From Linepithema humile (Eukaryota > Arthropoda > Insecta > Hymenoptera > Formicidae), in assembly GCF_040581485.1 (NCBI RefSeq), contig NC_090128.1, forward strand, positions 43,864,931 through 43,928,930: 64,000 nt of DNA, in the 5' to 3' direction. Of the stretch, positions 26,216 through 40,100 are shown piece after piece (position 1 is the stretch's first letter; each line of letters opens with the position of its first letter). The position numbers and the translations under genes are program-made. Under the pieces are notes generated by a model. It did no database searches and was not told where the DNA came from. It saw only the letters and a program-made list of their open reading frames with translations.

Positions 26216-29200
26216 ATGCAAATGACTTCGTCTCTTGATTCATCGCGCTTTTGACGGTAGCAGCAGAAAAACAAAGAGATTTTTGCGAGAGATAGTATTT
26301 TGAGAATCTCGTAAGCCATTAAATCACCCGATACTTTGTTAGCGGAATTCTCCTGCGTCAATTTCTTTTCGTACGTGACATATAAAGTGGAGTCGGCTAA
26401 TTCAAGCCTTTTTTCCGCGAATCTACATAAAGATGGTCTTGTACGGTTCGCCGTTCGCGCCGTTCGATACTACGCGCAGCGAGCAGCGAGAGAAATTATT
26501 TTGAGTGCATTACTCATGGTGCATCTGCTTGAAATAATTCGTAGGAATTACGTAGTCAGGATTTTCTAAGAGAGAAGAGAAGACAGAGCGCCGCGTAGAC
26601 TCTTAAATATCATACCGTAAAAATAAAACTCGTGGTGCGCGTTAGTTACCGCTCGCCTATCCGCACCGCGTATGGCCCACCAACGTATTTATACTACATG
26701 AATTATTGAAATCGGCTAACATATTCTTAGATATCTGCGGTATAAATCGTATTGAGTTACTCGCATGACTAAAGTAAATGCAATAATCTCGCGCGGCGAA
26801 TACGTCAACTTTCATAACTAATACACCGAGCTTCGAATTAAGCATTTAAATATTTTTAGATTCGGAAAACACAATAAAAAATTCTAAAAGTACATAAATC
26901 TTTTGTTTCAATTCTAAAAAAAATAGAAACGAGTACCGCAACGCTTGTACTAACATTTAATTATTTCATACTCTTTAATCTCGGAATAACATTTTCATAT
27001 TAATAGTAGATGAAATTGAGTTGAGAATGTTCCACTTGGACTAAATTTAGTAATAAAAGTCCAGAAAAAAAATGTACATTAGCAGATAGTGCTATATATG
27101 CTCTTGGTTAGAACTTCGTCCACAGATTTGCGGCACGCAAACGGCGCAACGCTATAATTACGCTTTCGCCGGCGGCAAATTAACCAGCGCACTTTCGACA
27201 CAATGCGCACATGAGCGATTGTTGGAAAACGCGTGTACACGCGCACATGTGTACGTGCGTGTGTCGCAATTTTGCTCCACGCCCGTCTCGTGAATGCATA
27301 ATTACATCGGCAGGCGAGCGTCTGTTGCAGTTTTCTTTCACGGCGGATATCGAACACGACCGCGCGTAAATTGGCACAGCGAGGATGAATGCGCGTTTTA
27401 CGATTTCGCGGAAACAAGAAGGATCTACGACAAGCGGCGACTCTGCCAGAATTTCGTCTTTCCTTGACGAATTTCACGCATTCCCCGATTCGTCGCATCA
27501 TTCGCGAACGAATCGTATCGCGGAATATATTTATAGCAAGCGTGTGAAATAATATCGTGCGTAGAAAGAGAATTATAGAACCGTAAATTCATATTTATAA
27601 CAATATCACGCACAAACCGTATTCCTGGTCATAAATCAAATGTAAGTGATGTTACACAACATAATTATGATTTCGTTTATTTACGTAATTTGATAAAGAT
27701 AAAATAAAGATAAAACTGTCCGTTTATTTGACACGAGTGATCATATTAAAGCTAATTCCCGCGCTTCCGCATTTCGCGCAACGGAATCTTCACTCGCGCG
27801 TCTGTTGCGATGCCAAAAATTTGTCACCCAAATATATGAATGCGCGTGTGTATGTATGTGTACGTCAACGTAAATGAGAGTAAGCTCACGATGTGCCAAC
27901 GCTCGGAGAACGGACTTTCATAAAATAATGACGTCAATCGTAAAAAAGTCGTAAAACCTTCGTATCCAGTTAACGAAACGGTGCGATATATATCTTACGA
28001 CCCTCCACGAACTCTCAATGGGATAAAATGTTACCAAAGTGTGCTCTAACAAAAGAATAGAAAAAAAACTATCAAAGGTTCCATATTTTTGCAAGTGTCT
28101 GAAAATTTCGACTTCGATTACCATAAATGGAGATTAAGGTTACATTTATGTCTCCTCGCGTTATCGATTGACATAATGTTGCACGCGTCGGAAACTCCAC
28201 TTACGTAAATCGTCATTGATTTTTAAGTCCCTAAAATTTTTCTCGATCTCGACAGACAGCTTGCAATTTATTTTCTCGAAAGATTCTTTAAAATTGAATT
28301 CCACGAAGATGATTTCACTGAGTGCACTCAAGTTTCAATATTGCAAAATTGCGAGATTGTGCTCGCAAATTAAATGCACTTGCAAAACATGTATATTTTT
28401 CAACATTCGATCGAACCGAATTCGATTACCGAATAAAACGAAGTTTACGAATAGTTTACAAATTTCCGGAGAAACCCAGCAATGATGGAAAAAGAAGAAT
28501 GGGAGGAAGATGTAGTGGGACGGAAAGGAGGCAGCCTGACGAGGTTTGTACTTTCTCGTAGATGACGTTTCTATTCCCGGGAATTCACCACGTTGTGTTC
28601 GGAACCATTTCTGCGCGCTGAGATCATTAGTGAGTCCTCCCGACACATCGGGCTATTTTCTTTATTTTCTTTTCTTCGCGAAGCGTTGCATAGTGTGGCC
28701 AATGTAAATCACGTAAAAAAAAAACAAAGAAATGTTCCTTTCACTATTATCTCTTGCAAGTTGTACGGTTTTAAAATCTTTATAGTGCAAAAATAAGCAG
28801 AAGCCAAATATTTATTATAATTTTAGAGTCCTTAGAAATCGTTTATAGATTTTTCAATAGCGAACGCTAATAAACGCTTTGTTACATTTTTATAATTCCA
28901 ATTTTGTTCGAAGAAAACTTGTGTAACGCACGAAATGATCATTGAGGTGTTGGATTCAGTGACTCATCGCGTTTACATCACATTTCTCATCACTACGAAA
29001 TTATGTTTACTACTAACTCATGATGAAACAGCACATCTTTCTATTAGTGTTTACGACCTTTCAACCGTGATAACCGGAAGAAACAGCACGTGAAAACGCC
29101 ACGCCGTTAAGAAATGCAAAATAAATTCCCAGAAATCCGTTTCACAACCAACACGATCACATGTTAATGCTTTAAATACGTCGCAAATATCGTGTAAATA

Positions 29201-32200
29201 CGGTATCGCCCATATTTAAACTTACGACAGTTTTCTCAGAAAATATAAAGGAACATTTGCTCTTTGCCTATATTTCTAGAAAAAAACTTGAATAAATATT
29301 TATAAATATTTGTATTATATTAGTTATTCAATATAATATTTTTAATTTAATTTTGAAGTACAAAACAGAAATATTTAACAAATTATTTTATATAAACTTA
29401 AACCATTTTCTTTTTCTTAAGAGATAAAACTCATCAAAAGCGCAATTTTTGTGAAAATATCAACGATCAAATAACTTATGTTATGGAATTTCTGAATATG
29501 CAGTAAGAATGTCGGCAAATTCTAACAACGCTTCGTTGCTTTCAGCATTTCTGGGATTACGAATATAACACGAATAATGTAAACGACGTGTATAGGGAAT
29601 CCCCCAAGTGAAAGCAGATGCATTTGGCCGGCCGACAGATTTACGTACAAAAGGCCGTTGTCCCGAAACAACAGCGCGCAATCTTGAGCGAAGAATTTCT
29701 CTATTTGACTATTTTGACGTTTAACTAAAAAATCAGATTTTTGCTAATGTCGACTCTTCGAGCAATCCTCATTTAAAGCTTACTTTAGCAAATATTTAAA
29801 AAAATTTTAATTGAGTTAAACATACAAATATAAACAGATAAAAAATTATCTTCGTCAATATTTAAAAAATATTATAAAATCTTAATAAACTTTCATATAT
29901 TTTTTATGCTTAAGATACTACTTTCATGTTCTAAATGCCACGCGCAAGCTATTAAAATAAATATATTCGATGCAGAATGCGATATAGCAGTTTAATCCGT
30001 TTAATCTTATATTATAGCGCATTATCGTGGTCCATTCTTCTTGTAATGTACATAATCACGGATAACCGTGGCAAAGATTCAATTTTTTAATAACAGCGCG
30101 AATAAACGAATACGATACCACGTCATATAAAACTTGCGTTACAGTAGATTGTCATGTTTCTCGGAAATCAATGATGCACGGTAACCTTTTAATCAAAACA
30201 ATATCGAAGCTCCAATAGTCTGCCGGATGAATCGTTCGCTGTATTCGCCGGGCGTGACACTTCGCACAAATTACCATTTCATTAATTTCATTGATTCGGT
30301 CGACCCGTTATTCCGAAATTTGCGCGCGCATATTCGGGCGTAATGACGCCCAGCCTGCGTGCCAAAGAACCGACAAACTTGTGAAGCATCTCTCTCAAAA
30401 AACTTTTATTATAATCTCCCCTCTTTCAAACAAAACACGTACTTTAAAAAGAACCAAAATAACAAAAGATAAGCAAAACAAAACAGTGCTTTATGAATAA
30501 AAACTACAGCTTTTTTTGTTTAGGTAAAACGGAAAGTTCAATCAAATCTGATTTGCAAAATGATAATACACGCTTTTAAAAGTACACTAACAAAGTATAT
30601 ATTTCAAAACTTTACTACTTACTTTACCTGAAAGAGATAATAAAAGTTTTATTAAAGTTCAATTATTCATAAATAAAACACAGAATTAAACACAGAAATT
30701 TAATTCTATGCAGCAGTGTCACCGGTATTATTATCAGATAAAACTTTCACGTTCGAGTAAAGCAAACGTACGTTTCCCGCAAACTTTCGAAGAAATGACG
30801 TTACGGAGAGTGCATCACGCGTGTTCGTGGACACGTGCGACGCGCCACGAGAAGGACCGCGAAGGACGTTCCTCGGAGGAAGCAAAGTTCCGAGAAAGTT
30901 TCGATTTCTTCGTATCGCGTGCAGTTCGATGCAGCAGCCTTTATGAATCCTCTTTTCTCGTTTCCTCCGTTCGCTTCCACTTTGCTTCTACAAAACCCCC
31001 ATAATGCCACGGGCGGCACTTTCAATCGGAGAAGAATATGCCTCTTATTCTATTCTCTCCTTTGTAAGAAATACAGAGTATAATTGCCATCTTATGTAAG
31101 CCGCGATAATGACAAAACATGTAATAAAGAAATAAATTTTTGCGAATAAAAATAAAACAAAAAAACCCGATATAAAAAAAAGTATTTTTGCATAAATTTT
31201 GATTTTAATATCTTAATATTATATTTTAAGACAAAAAAAGTTCTTTGAATGCTATAAAATTTCAGTATATCGTTCTACTTTTTTATATTTTAAGAGTTTT
31301 ACTTCTTTAAATTCTTTATATACGTATCATTGCTTATAATAAAAACAACGATTTAGTGTGCATTCTAAATATAATGATTGAAAATTATTGGAAATTCAAA
31401 TTCGGCACTCAGATTTATTGACAGAACTCTGTGTTTAAAAGTTAACCGCATATATAATGGCATAACGTCGAATTATTCGAGCGACCAATAGTGCGTCGAT
31501 CACGATGTCATTTTAATAACGTCGATCAACATGTCACTTCGATAAAATCGATAGAGGATCAATCGCGTACCTGCCTGTTCTGAATACGCTTACTTTGGAG
31601 TATTTGCCAATAGGATTAATGGATATAAACAACCGCATCGAATTAAACATGCATTAGAGATATATGGAGAATAGCGCGTAGAGACGAAATGTAATAAATA
31701 ACGACGATTAATGAAGAGAGATAGAATAGAGATAGAATGAGCCATTAATTTAATTATCGCTAGATGTGATTGACTGTATCAAACGTACTCCAACAAATCT
31801 ACTCAAAACACACTATTATTATCTAGTGGAAAAAGACCGTCAAAATTTAAATACTTGATTTAAAAAAACAAACACCATCGTTCTTTGATTCATCCATGAT
31901 TATATATCGCCTTTTTATTTCTCGCACAAGAATATTTAGAATAGCAATATTTAGTTTCAGTATTGTTGAAATAAAATACTAATTTGAAATTAAATATTAA
32001 ATCTCTTAACATGAGAAAGCGGCTCTTTGATAATTTCAAACAAATGTAGACCGGCTTCTTACGACGGTGCTGTTCGCGATGTGCTCGAAAAGAGAAGATC
32101 GAGAAGTAAAAAAGAACGCTGGAGCATGATTTCTCGAATCGATGAGGAATAGCGCGCGGGGAGCGTGTGTCCCTGTCTAGCATGCAAGACCCCTCTCGTT

Positions 32201-32241
32201 TTGCACTTATGACATCAGCGACTAATGTACACATCTTGACC
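26216..32241. other. Intergenic or intronic DNA, no gene recognised
   Basis: No gene, RNA or transposon was recognised. GC-richer patches near 26440-26660, 27120-27500, 28480-28640 and 30770-31030 hold short open frames on both strands. The intervening DNA is AT-rich, especially 29270-29470, 29760-30000 and 31090-31400. Confidence 0.45.
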
Positions 32242-32287
32242 GAACCTGTTCCATCTCGTCCGCTGAGTAACGCATGACATCAACCCT
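32242..32287. repeat. 46-bp duplicated element with TGACATCA core, copy 1
   Basis: It starts GAACCTGTTCC and ends with a 24-base block containing GAGTAACGCATGACATCA. The same 11-base start and the same 24-base block recur at 33399-33444 with an 11-base unmatched middle. TGACATCA resembles a CREB/AP-1 family site and also occurs just upstream at about 32211. Its function is unknown. Confidence 0.7.
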
Positions 32288-33398
32288 CCATTAGACACCT
32301 ACGAAAAGCCCGACTCACGTGGTCTATTGTGATTATTCGTATTGCCATCACACAACTCTCTATTTTTGAATTTTTACTCATAAGTAATATTAGCATTCAA
32401 GTAAAAAAAAGTACGATTTTTATAGCCATTATATTTTCCAAAGTGAATGACTTAAAAAATTTATATATCATAGACATTTTGTAAAACTGTTCTAAATGTA
32501 TGTTGTGTATAATAAAGTAGTATAAAAGTTTGTTAGAAGTCATAAAAAAATGTATCATAAATATATTCAGATATATCATGAATCATATTGTATATTTGCA
32601 TTCTTACTAAAAATAGCTACAGTAAAAAACGTGTCATATGCTTAAATAAACTGTCCGTATCTTTTTCCTATCGTTTTCAAAATATGCGGATGTTTTTAAC
32701 CTGACAGGTTATCGTCGCTATCGGATGATTTGTTAGATGGACAAAACTGTCAAAGAACAGTTTTGCATCGATGATGAGACGAATAATAAGCACGAAACTG
32801 ACACTTCTTCTTAGATATGCATCACAAAAGAATACGTCGACAATAAAAGCAAATGTACACGTATGCATATGGTATGTCAATGCTTTGTTGCATCGTCCAC
32901 TGACGGAAGAAATCACTTTTCAATAATAATAAATTTGTAAAATACCGTTAGATAGTAAACAGTATTTAAACATCCTGACTCTTTACGAAGCTTTTCTCGT
33001 ACAGTGTATATTTATTATTGGATAATTATAAAACGGAAAATACGATAAAGGTTTCCGTTACTGCATTTTATTTTTAAACAAGCTTGTGGGCAATAGTTAA
33101 TATTACTTTCACGTAATTATATGATGTTTACTTGAATAAAGTGGTTATTTCTATTAACATTGTGTCTAAGAAAATTAATCTTTTTCCTAGAAATTTTTAT
33201 AAAAAAAAAATTCTAAAATTTTATTTTATTATTTTTTATATTGGTTGAAATAGAAAGTCGCTAATTCATTCATGCTTCGATTATCGAGAGCAAGAGGAAA
33301 CGTCCAGTCGCCAAGCGACTTTGCACTTTGAAAGACGACTGCGAGACAAATTGAAAGGCTGGTATCGATCGTTGCGTTAGATTATCGTGCGTCTAGCA

Positions 33399-33444
33399 GA
33401 ACCTGTTCCGCCATAATCGGTGAGTAACGCATGACATCAACCCT
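33399..33444. repeat. 46-bp duplicated element with TGACATCA core, copy 2
   Basis: This copy has the same total length and the same outer blocks as the copy at 32242-32287, 1157 bases upstream. The 24-base right block is identical, so it is either recent or under constraint. Confidence 0.7.
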
Positions 33445-33661
33445 TATTAAAATGCTGGCTATTAGTTTATGTAAAACTTTCATACGGCCTCGAGAGACGC
33501 CCCTGTATCGGCAGCAATTAAATTGCATAAAACGCGCCAATAAAGCTGTCACTTGCAACTAATAATAAGTAGAAAGGTGTTTAATTGAAAATACACATTT
33601 ACAACTAGCTGTACACTTTGTCAAATGATACTCAACTGGCATATTTCACTTTAAAAAATCA

Positions 33662-34080
33662 CACACAGAAAAATACATACTGTATTTAAGTAAATATTAC
33701 TTGCTTTAAGTATTTTATAAGTTCATATATACGCAAATCTATCGTAAGTTCATCATAAGCATCAAATTTATTCAAAATATATTTTGATCCCAGTAAGTTT
33801 AATACTTCAATCAAGAATATTAAATTAGAAAAAGAATTCTATTTGCTTATTAAATTAACCAAATCTGACTTTTCTTCGATACAATTTTATAATATTCTTC
33901 ACCAAAAAATAACTACTTCTTTTGAGTATATGATAATGAGTTTATCAAAAATTTGTGATGAGTATATTTTAAGACTATTATCAAGAAAATATTCTTTATT
34001 AAAGACAATTGTTACTTAAAAAAAGAAAAGTAAGCCGAGTAATTACTTTTCTTAGCAATAGAATGATATTTTTCTGTGTG
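33662..34080. mobile_element. Probable MITE with CACACAGAAAAATA ends
   Basis: The left end CACACAGAAAAATA is matched by its reverse complement at the right end (34067-34080). Similarity a few bases further in is weaker. The 419-bp body is very AT-rich and non-coding. The only direct repeat at the borders is CA (33660-33661 and 34081-34082), which is too short to be convincing as a target duplication. The superfamily cannot be named. Confidence 0.5.
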
Positions 34081-34866
34081 CACGGATTTACAAATTCGCG
34101 CCGCAGTATACGCAAATACGAGATAAAATGCATTTTATGCCGTGTCTATAAGTTATAAATTAAATAATAAATAAAGATTATTCGAGTAATTATAAAAGCA
34201 TTAACGGAATTATGGTAAAAAAAGATAATATAATGTGCCGATATTTCTTTGCCGCTGTGCAGAAGAGACTCTTTTCGTAAAGTATATCACATTTCAAAAA
34301 GGTTCTTGAATTTTACGATATCCGACAAGAAAAGAAAATCATTCAGTAAAATGTGTATAAAAACCATAAAAGCAAATCGATTATATCAATTGCTATATAA
34401 GCAATTACATCAATAACTGCCCTTCGTCGCACCGCCAACCTGCACATTTGAAACCGTACTTTGACAATTTGCTCTTTTGCACAAACATTTCATTCATTAT
34501 CTCAAAATTTTAGTTTCTAAATTTTTATGATTTTATAAAATTTTCTTTTCTATATATATGTTTGCATAATTTATATTTTCAAAATTTTACAATTTTACGT
34601 TTTTCGAAAAAAATTGCATACATATTTTATGTAAAACCTTTCACGCTTTAGATAAAAAATAATTTTATATTTTATTATCAATTTGTGAAAATGTAAATTG
34701 CAGAAAAATGTAATTGTCAATGCGCGATTTTAAATATTCTACAAGAATAATAAAATAAACTCACTCACCGATTGTTTTGTTTAGCTAAGTACGCTGCCAG
34801 CTGCATCTGAAAAATTAATAATTTTAGTTTTTAATATTTTAGTTATTATAAATTACCTATCATTTG

Positions 34867-34867
<1 letters not shown>

Positions 34868-34917
<50 letters not shown>

Positions 34918-34978
34918 AATAAATATTTATTAAAATATATATATATATATATATATATTTTAATAAATATTTATTAAA
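34868..34978. repeat. (AT)n tracts with duplicated 20-bp palindrome
   Basis: A (TA)n run at 34868-34914 is followed by a block containing the perfect palindrome TTTAATAAATATTTATTAAA. A second (AT)n run follows at 34934-34958, then a second copy of the same palindromic block. The arrangement looks like a tandem duplication of one AT-run-plus-palindrome unit. Confidence 0.9.
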
Positions 34979-35810
34979 CACAAATTGTAACTGCATATAT
35001 ATGTTTTCACAATTATCCATATGTATATTCATATAAAACGCTACTTATGCATATAGTAATGTATATAGTAATAGTATATGTATATAGTAATCGTCGCTGA
35101 CGCACATGTCACATCATTCGGAATCGTTATCCTTCGTGTAAGTTATCAGAAATTATTCTTGCATACGATCGATCGAACGACTGATTCATTTCCGTTCTGA
35201 GACGCGTCGATCTTTTTATGCGGCGCGTATGCAAAGCAAACACGCTTGTCTGAATTGCGAAGCAACGATGAAAAAAGGAAGTTGTACCCATCATTGATCA
35301 GCTTCTCCTTCTTCATCAAGCCAAGCTCCATTTTTGGCATACATGCCAACACACGAATAGCGAACAATTACGTGCATAATAAGTCAGGCTAGCGAAACAT
35401 CTTCAACAATCTCCATATTTTATCGCAAAAGTAATTCAATCTTCATCTTTCATCTCGGCGATTATTCGATTATCCTAAAACTTCGAAATTTATCTTGCTC
35501 TACGCACATTTTGACGTCTTTACTCGAGTTCCTCATCGATCACGCGATGTAATACACTCTCATCTGGTATTATCGATTTTCGCACGACTTCTCAAAGTAC
35601 TCGGGAGAAAAGTTTCACGCTTCCGCGGTGCACAGATCAATTCTAAGAATAACTTAAAAAGTCTCGTGCGAATTCTCCCAGTATTTTAAGAGAGACGGAT
35701 GATGTCCTTCGAAAAATGCAGTATTCGCGAGAACGAGGAAAAAGAATAGGTCGCATGTGTATTCCCCGCAATTTGAACGTCAGCTTGAGGGTGTACAAAC
35801 GATATGGTTT

Positions 35811-35882
35811 TGCGCCATCCTGACATCAGGAATGTGGGAACATGATTCCTCGCTTCCCACGATTCTTATTTCGGAGACACGA
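35811..35882. repeat. Possible duplicated island segment, copy 1
   Basis: GCGCCAT is followed by GTGGGAACATGATTCC and CACGATTCT. The same order of motifs appears at 36425-36530, where a CT microsatellite has been inserted or expanded. TGACATCA occurs at 35821. The match is gapped and judged by eye. Confidence 0.35.
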
Positions 35883-36424
35883 CACTCGACTCGTGGAGCC
35901 GAACTCTTCCACATGTCTGCTTTGACAATCTGATATTTTTTAATCCACAAAATTTTTGTCATTCCGGTACAAATTATTAAAATACAACAAATAATGTTTG
36001 TAATAAAGACAATAATATGTGAATATTAATTATGTGAATACTTTTCAGATTTACGGAGTATCTTTTTAATAAAAATATTTTGCAATTCACATTTGTAATT
36101 AAGAAATGCCTAAATAACTATCTCTTATTATCAACTTCCAATTTCAATAAACACTATTTACATTCTTAACAAAAAAAAAAACAAAGAACGCATTCACATT
36201 TATATGAAATATTTATTTTTCCACGCAAAATCAATGATACAGAAAAATGCATGCACTTTTACGGGCTGCAAACAGATTAAATCGAAGAGCTTCTAGGAAA
36301 GTTTTCCATAGCTATCACAGTTACTTCCGCAATAAGCTATACGTCATTTCGAGGTAAACGAAAGAAGAAGGATAAGAATCAAAGAAGAGGCGTACTGTTC
36401 GCGATTACGACGTCACTTTGGCAA

Positions 36425-36530
36425 AGCGCCATACTCTCTCTCTCTCTCTCTTTCTCCCATCCCGTCTCGGCATGCAGAAGCGTGGGAGTGGAATTCCCTG
36501 ATTCTCACGAGTCTAATTTTGGGATCATAT
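36425..36530. repeat. Possible duplicated island segment, copy 2, with (CT)n
   Basis: GCGCCAT is followed by a CT repeat (about 36434-36456), then GTGGGAGTGGAATTCC and TGATTCTCACGAG. This resembles 35811-35882 about 620 bases upstream apart from the microsatellite. Confidence 0.35.
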
Positions 36531-38160
36531 CGCTGCTCCCGACCGGCTGGAAGCCGAAATTACAAATTTGGAACAGTGGCCCATTTTTTCGAATGTAGTA
36601 ACTCTTGAGCAAATTCGCTTTACACTTCCCAGAACTAGTTCTTGTTTATATTCGCGTCTTTAAAAAATTGTTAAATCTATAATTTACATTAAACATGTAT
36701 TATTTATTAAAACAATTATTATAAAAAAAATTAAAATAATACATTAAAAGCTAGCTTAAAGAAATTTGATTTGTTTTATTATATTTATTCGCTAATTATA
36801 TTCTGGATATATAAAAAAGCTGATTTGACAAAATACACATTTCACATATGGACATTTTACGAAGCCTAATTTTAAACGCTTTATTTTTCCGCAAACCAAT
36901 GCACCAAAATAGCTTCTGAGTTATTACAACATTGAACTAGCTCGAGCTTTCCGGTCTTTCGCGAATTCGCTTTGCCTTGGCTTCGATTTCTGTCGTCGCG
37001 TCCTCAAAGGTTACCGCGTATCGAGGCTCACCTCGTTGCATTAAAATTTGTGTCGCATGTATTTTTGGCGCTGCGCCGCATTGCGGCGTAGTGAAGTGAA
37101 GGATGGCACCGCACAAGATTTAACGCAAAACGGTTTACATTTTTTTCACGACGGAATTCCGCCCACAGCGTACTCGATTGAATTCTCGGCTCGCGCGACT
37201 CGGTTCCGCGAACTCCACCCCAGCGCGTCCTCGTATCTGATATTTTTCGAAAGCGTCGTTTGTCTTCAACACTCGCCTTGGCACCGACTCTGTACATTTT
37301 TCCGGCCGAATATCATGTGTCGCGAATATCTTCAGAGTATATCGCTTTGTTTACAATAGTATTTCTTACGCCAAAATTCTCTCATCGAGCGGATATTTCG
37401 AATTTTTCAGCAAAATTTTAGTTGGTTTCTTGCAATAATAACATTTTGTCTAAAAATATTATCTCTTATATCTACAAACAAAAAATAGGCAATTTATATT
37501 TACTTTCAAAAAACTATATAATTTAATTTCGTTATAATATAAAAAAATTTGCTAATTAAATATTAAGAAAAAAAAAAAAAAAATAGTATGCACTTCTTAA
37601 TCAAAGTCCGACATAAAGATGCAGTGAAATTGCATAGGCTGCGAGCAGACGGGCGCTACAAGAAGATTAAATTCATGGTTAACGGTTCGATAGCGATCGC
37701 GTGGATGTAACGCTCTAACGAGTCGTGTCATTCGTGAATGATAATGCCCACACGAGCGGGAGACAGCGGCGCGTCGACCTTCGCGTCGATCTCTCCGCGA
37801 ATTAACGACATTCCCGACTAGACTATGTCACTATGAGGAGACCTATGACCAATGACGGCGACCGACAAATCGTTTCTCCGAACCGAATGCGCGAATCATG
37901 ACGCATAAATTGCCGTGATTGTCCGCGCATGACCGAGCCGGAACAAAAGGAGAGAAATTGCGACCAGAAACTTGATTTGCGTCAGGCCAATTTGTATCGA
38001 ATATTCTGATCTACGCCGTAAATCGTCATCGACGGTCGTTCAATGATACTACTTGTCACTCTTCGAAAGAGATTTTTGTCGATTGTTATAAGAAACAAAT
38101 TTCTTTTATAACTTGGAATACGATGTAAACTAAAATAATCTAAATTTAAATCGATGATTT

Positions 38161-38184
38161 ATATATATATATATATATATATAT
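38161..38184. repeat. (AT)n microsatellite
   Basis: A pure AT dinucleotide run of 12 units. Confidence 0.92.
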
Positions 38185-40011
38185 CATAAGCAGTCACTCG
38201 AACAGAATTCGTACGAGATTATGACAAAAAATTCTCGAGCAAATACTTTTACCAAAATTATAATGCGGAAACATTTGAATTGAAATATTGTTTTGCACAA
38301 GTTAGACAAAAGTAGGTTGATCGATCCCCAATTCGACATCAATAATTCAAATCGCTACGATAACTTGGATGACTATTGGCATGTCACTGGGTCAGATTCG
38401 GATAGTATTTCGACGCGCATCTCGATATAGTGTCCGCCAATTCCAGAATAACGACGAGAATAAGCACCTGAGCAATATTCGCAGCAGAGTTTTCGTGCGG
38501 CTGGCGGATCATTTCAGTGGAAAGTGGAGTAAACAAAGTTCGGGAATCCTATAACAAAGTTATAATAAGTAGAATTGCGGACGGGAATCAGGAATTCCAT
38601 CTCGCGTTTGCCGCGAATAAAGTAGTGGGAAGCATTGCCACCGAGAATTGGATGCACGCCACCGATGGGCGAGCTCTGACTAATCGAATATGCACTACGT
38701 AGGCTTATTCTGGTTCTTCGAGGAACCTCTCTCGCAAGCTCTCGCATACCTTTCCGCCCGCCGCGGTTTATTTCCGTTGTATAATTCACGAAAATAAATA
38801 TTTTTTCGGATTGCAGCGTTTCTGAGCGCGAATCCGCTCGCGAGCGAAATAAACCTGTCCAAATTCGTCAAGCTCACTCCGTTGATGGTTTTATAAAAAG
38901 TTTTAAAGTAACTGTCGTTACATAAAACGTGCTGAAATGCGAATTAACGAGCAAAACAAATATTTGCGATGTGTCGCTATGACGCAATGAATAATTTCTT
39001 ATTTTCTACAAATTATCTCGGATAAAAAGAGTATCTTAAATATATAATATTTCAGAAAATATTTATGTAACATGCACCACGTACGTGTAGAACCGTTTAA
39101 CAGCATAGTTAAAAAATATAACGATTATCGCATAGTGCAAAGTTTGTAGTTAGTTTGATAAAGTAAATTCAATTTAGTTTTGACAAGAAGATAAATTTCT
39201 GAATGCAAATGTAAAATTGACGATAATCAAAACAGTAAAAAAAATAATTATTAAAGCAAATGGCGATATCCACATATTCGTGAAGCCACATATTCATATT
39301 AATTTCTATCAAGGATCTTGTAACTTTCCACCAGGAAAATTGCGACAATAACAATGTGGTGCATGTTTATCAATTTCCACTGATGTCATTTTATGAACAA
39401 ATTATCACATTTATTTACCGTGACGCACGTTATGAATAGTAATTGCTTCCCCACGTCAATTGTTCCTGGGAAACCGAATGCGCCGATTGTTAATCGCAAT
39501 TTTTCACAACAAGACTTTGAACTTGTCGCTGCACAGACTATTTTATTCTAAATTCCGCGTAGAAACGATTGCGCAAACGTGATTTGCACAATAACATATT
39601 AATCATTAACGGACGCATCCTCTCATTTTTTTCAATTACGTTAAAATTTTGCAAGATATTGCCGGATAATCAAATATGAAAAAATTTCTGATTTATATTA
39701 GTAAAGATTGTTTGTTCCAATTTCTCTTGCTTGATGCAAAATTAAATTTATAATATAAAAATATTATTATGCGAAAAGTTACAGTGAGTAATTTCTTTTG
39801 ACACAATAAACTTTAATCCCTTTAAAAGCCGTGTCAAATATTGTTCCAAGAGAAATTGCGTGTTTAAAACAAACCCGTCGACATCTTCTTAACAAGATTA
39901 ATTACACGTGTGCTTGCACCGTCATCTATGCAAGCTGTTATCGATTTGTTGGAATCGAGTGTATTCCGTTAGTAGCTAGGAGCCACTTGGTCTTCCTCTA
40001 CGCTGTAATCT

Positions 40012-40100
40012 CGAGTACTTTTAGCTGAACACACAAAACACGTTCTCTATTTACGGAGTGATTCCCGGTAAACTAGAAGCATCAGTATTTAGCGAGAAAC
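40012..40100. repeat. Diverged local duplicate, copy 1
   Basis: CGAGT..CTTTT..CTGAACACACAAAACACGT is followed by a looser stretch and TTAGCGAGAAAC. The same series occurs at 40973-41067. The CACACAAAACACGT block is identical in both copies. Confidence 0.5.

Larger units (their letters stand above)
34979..40011. other. Alternating GC-richer islands and AT-rich spacers, no gene recognised
   Basis: Islands of roughly 200-700 bases (about 35100-35950, 36240-36650, 36900-37360, 37600-38060 and 38190-38880) alternate with AT-rich spacers. None encodes a recognised protein. A triplicated ATATAGTAAT-type motif lies at 35050-35091, an (AT)n run at 38161-38184 and an A16 run at 37568-37583. Confidence 0.45.
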
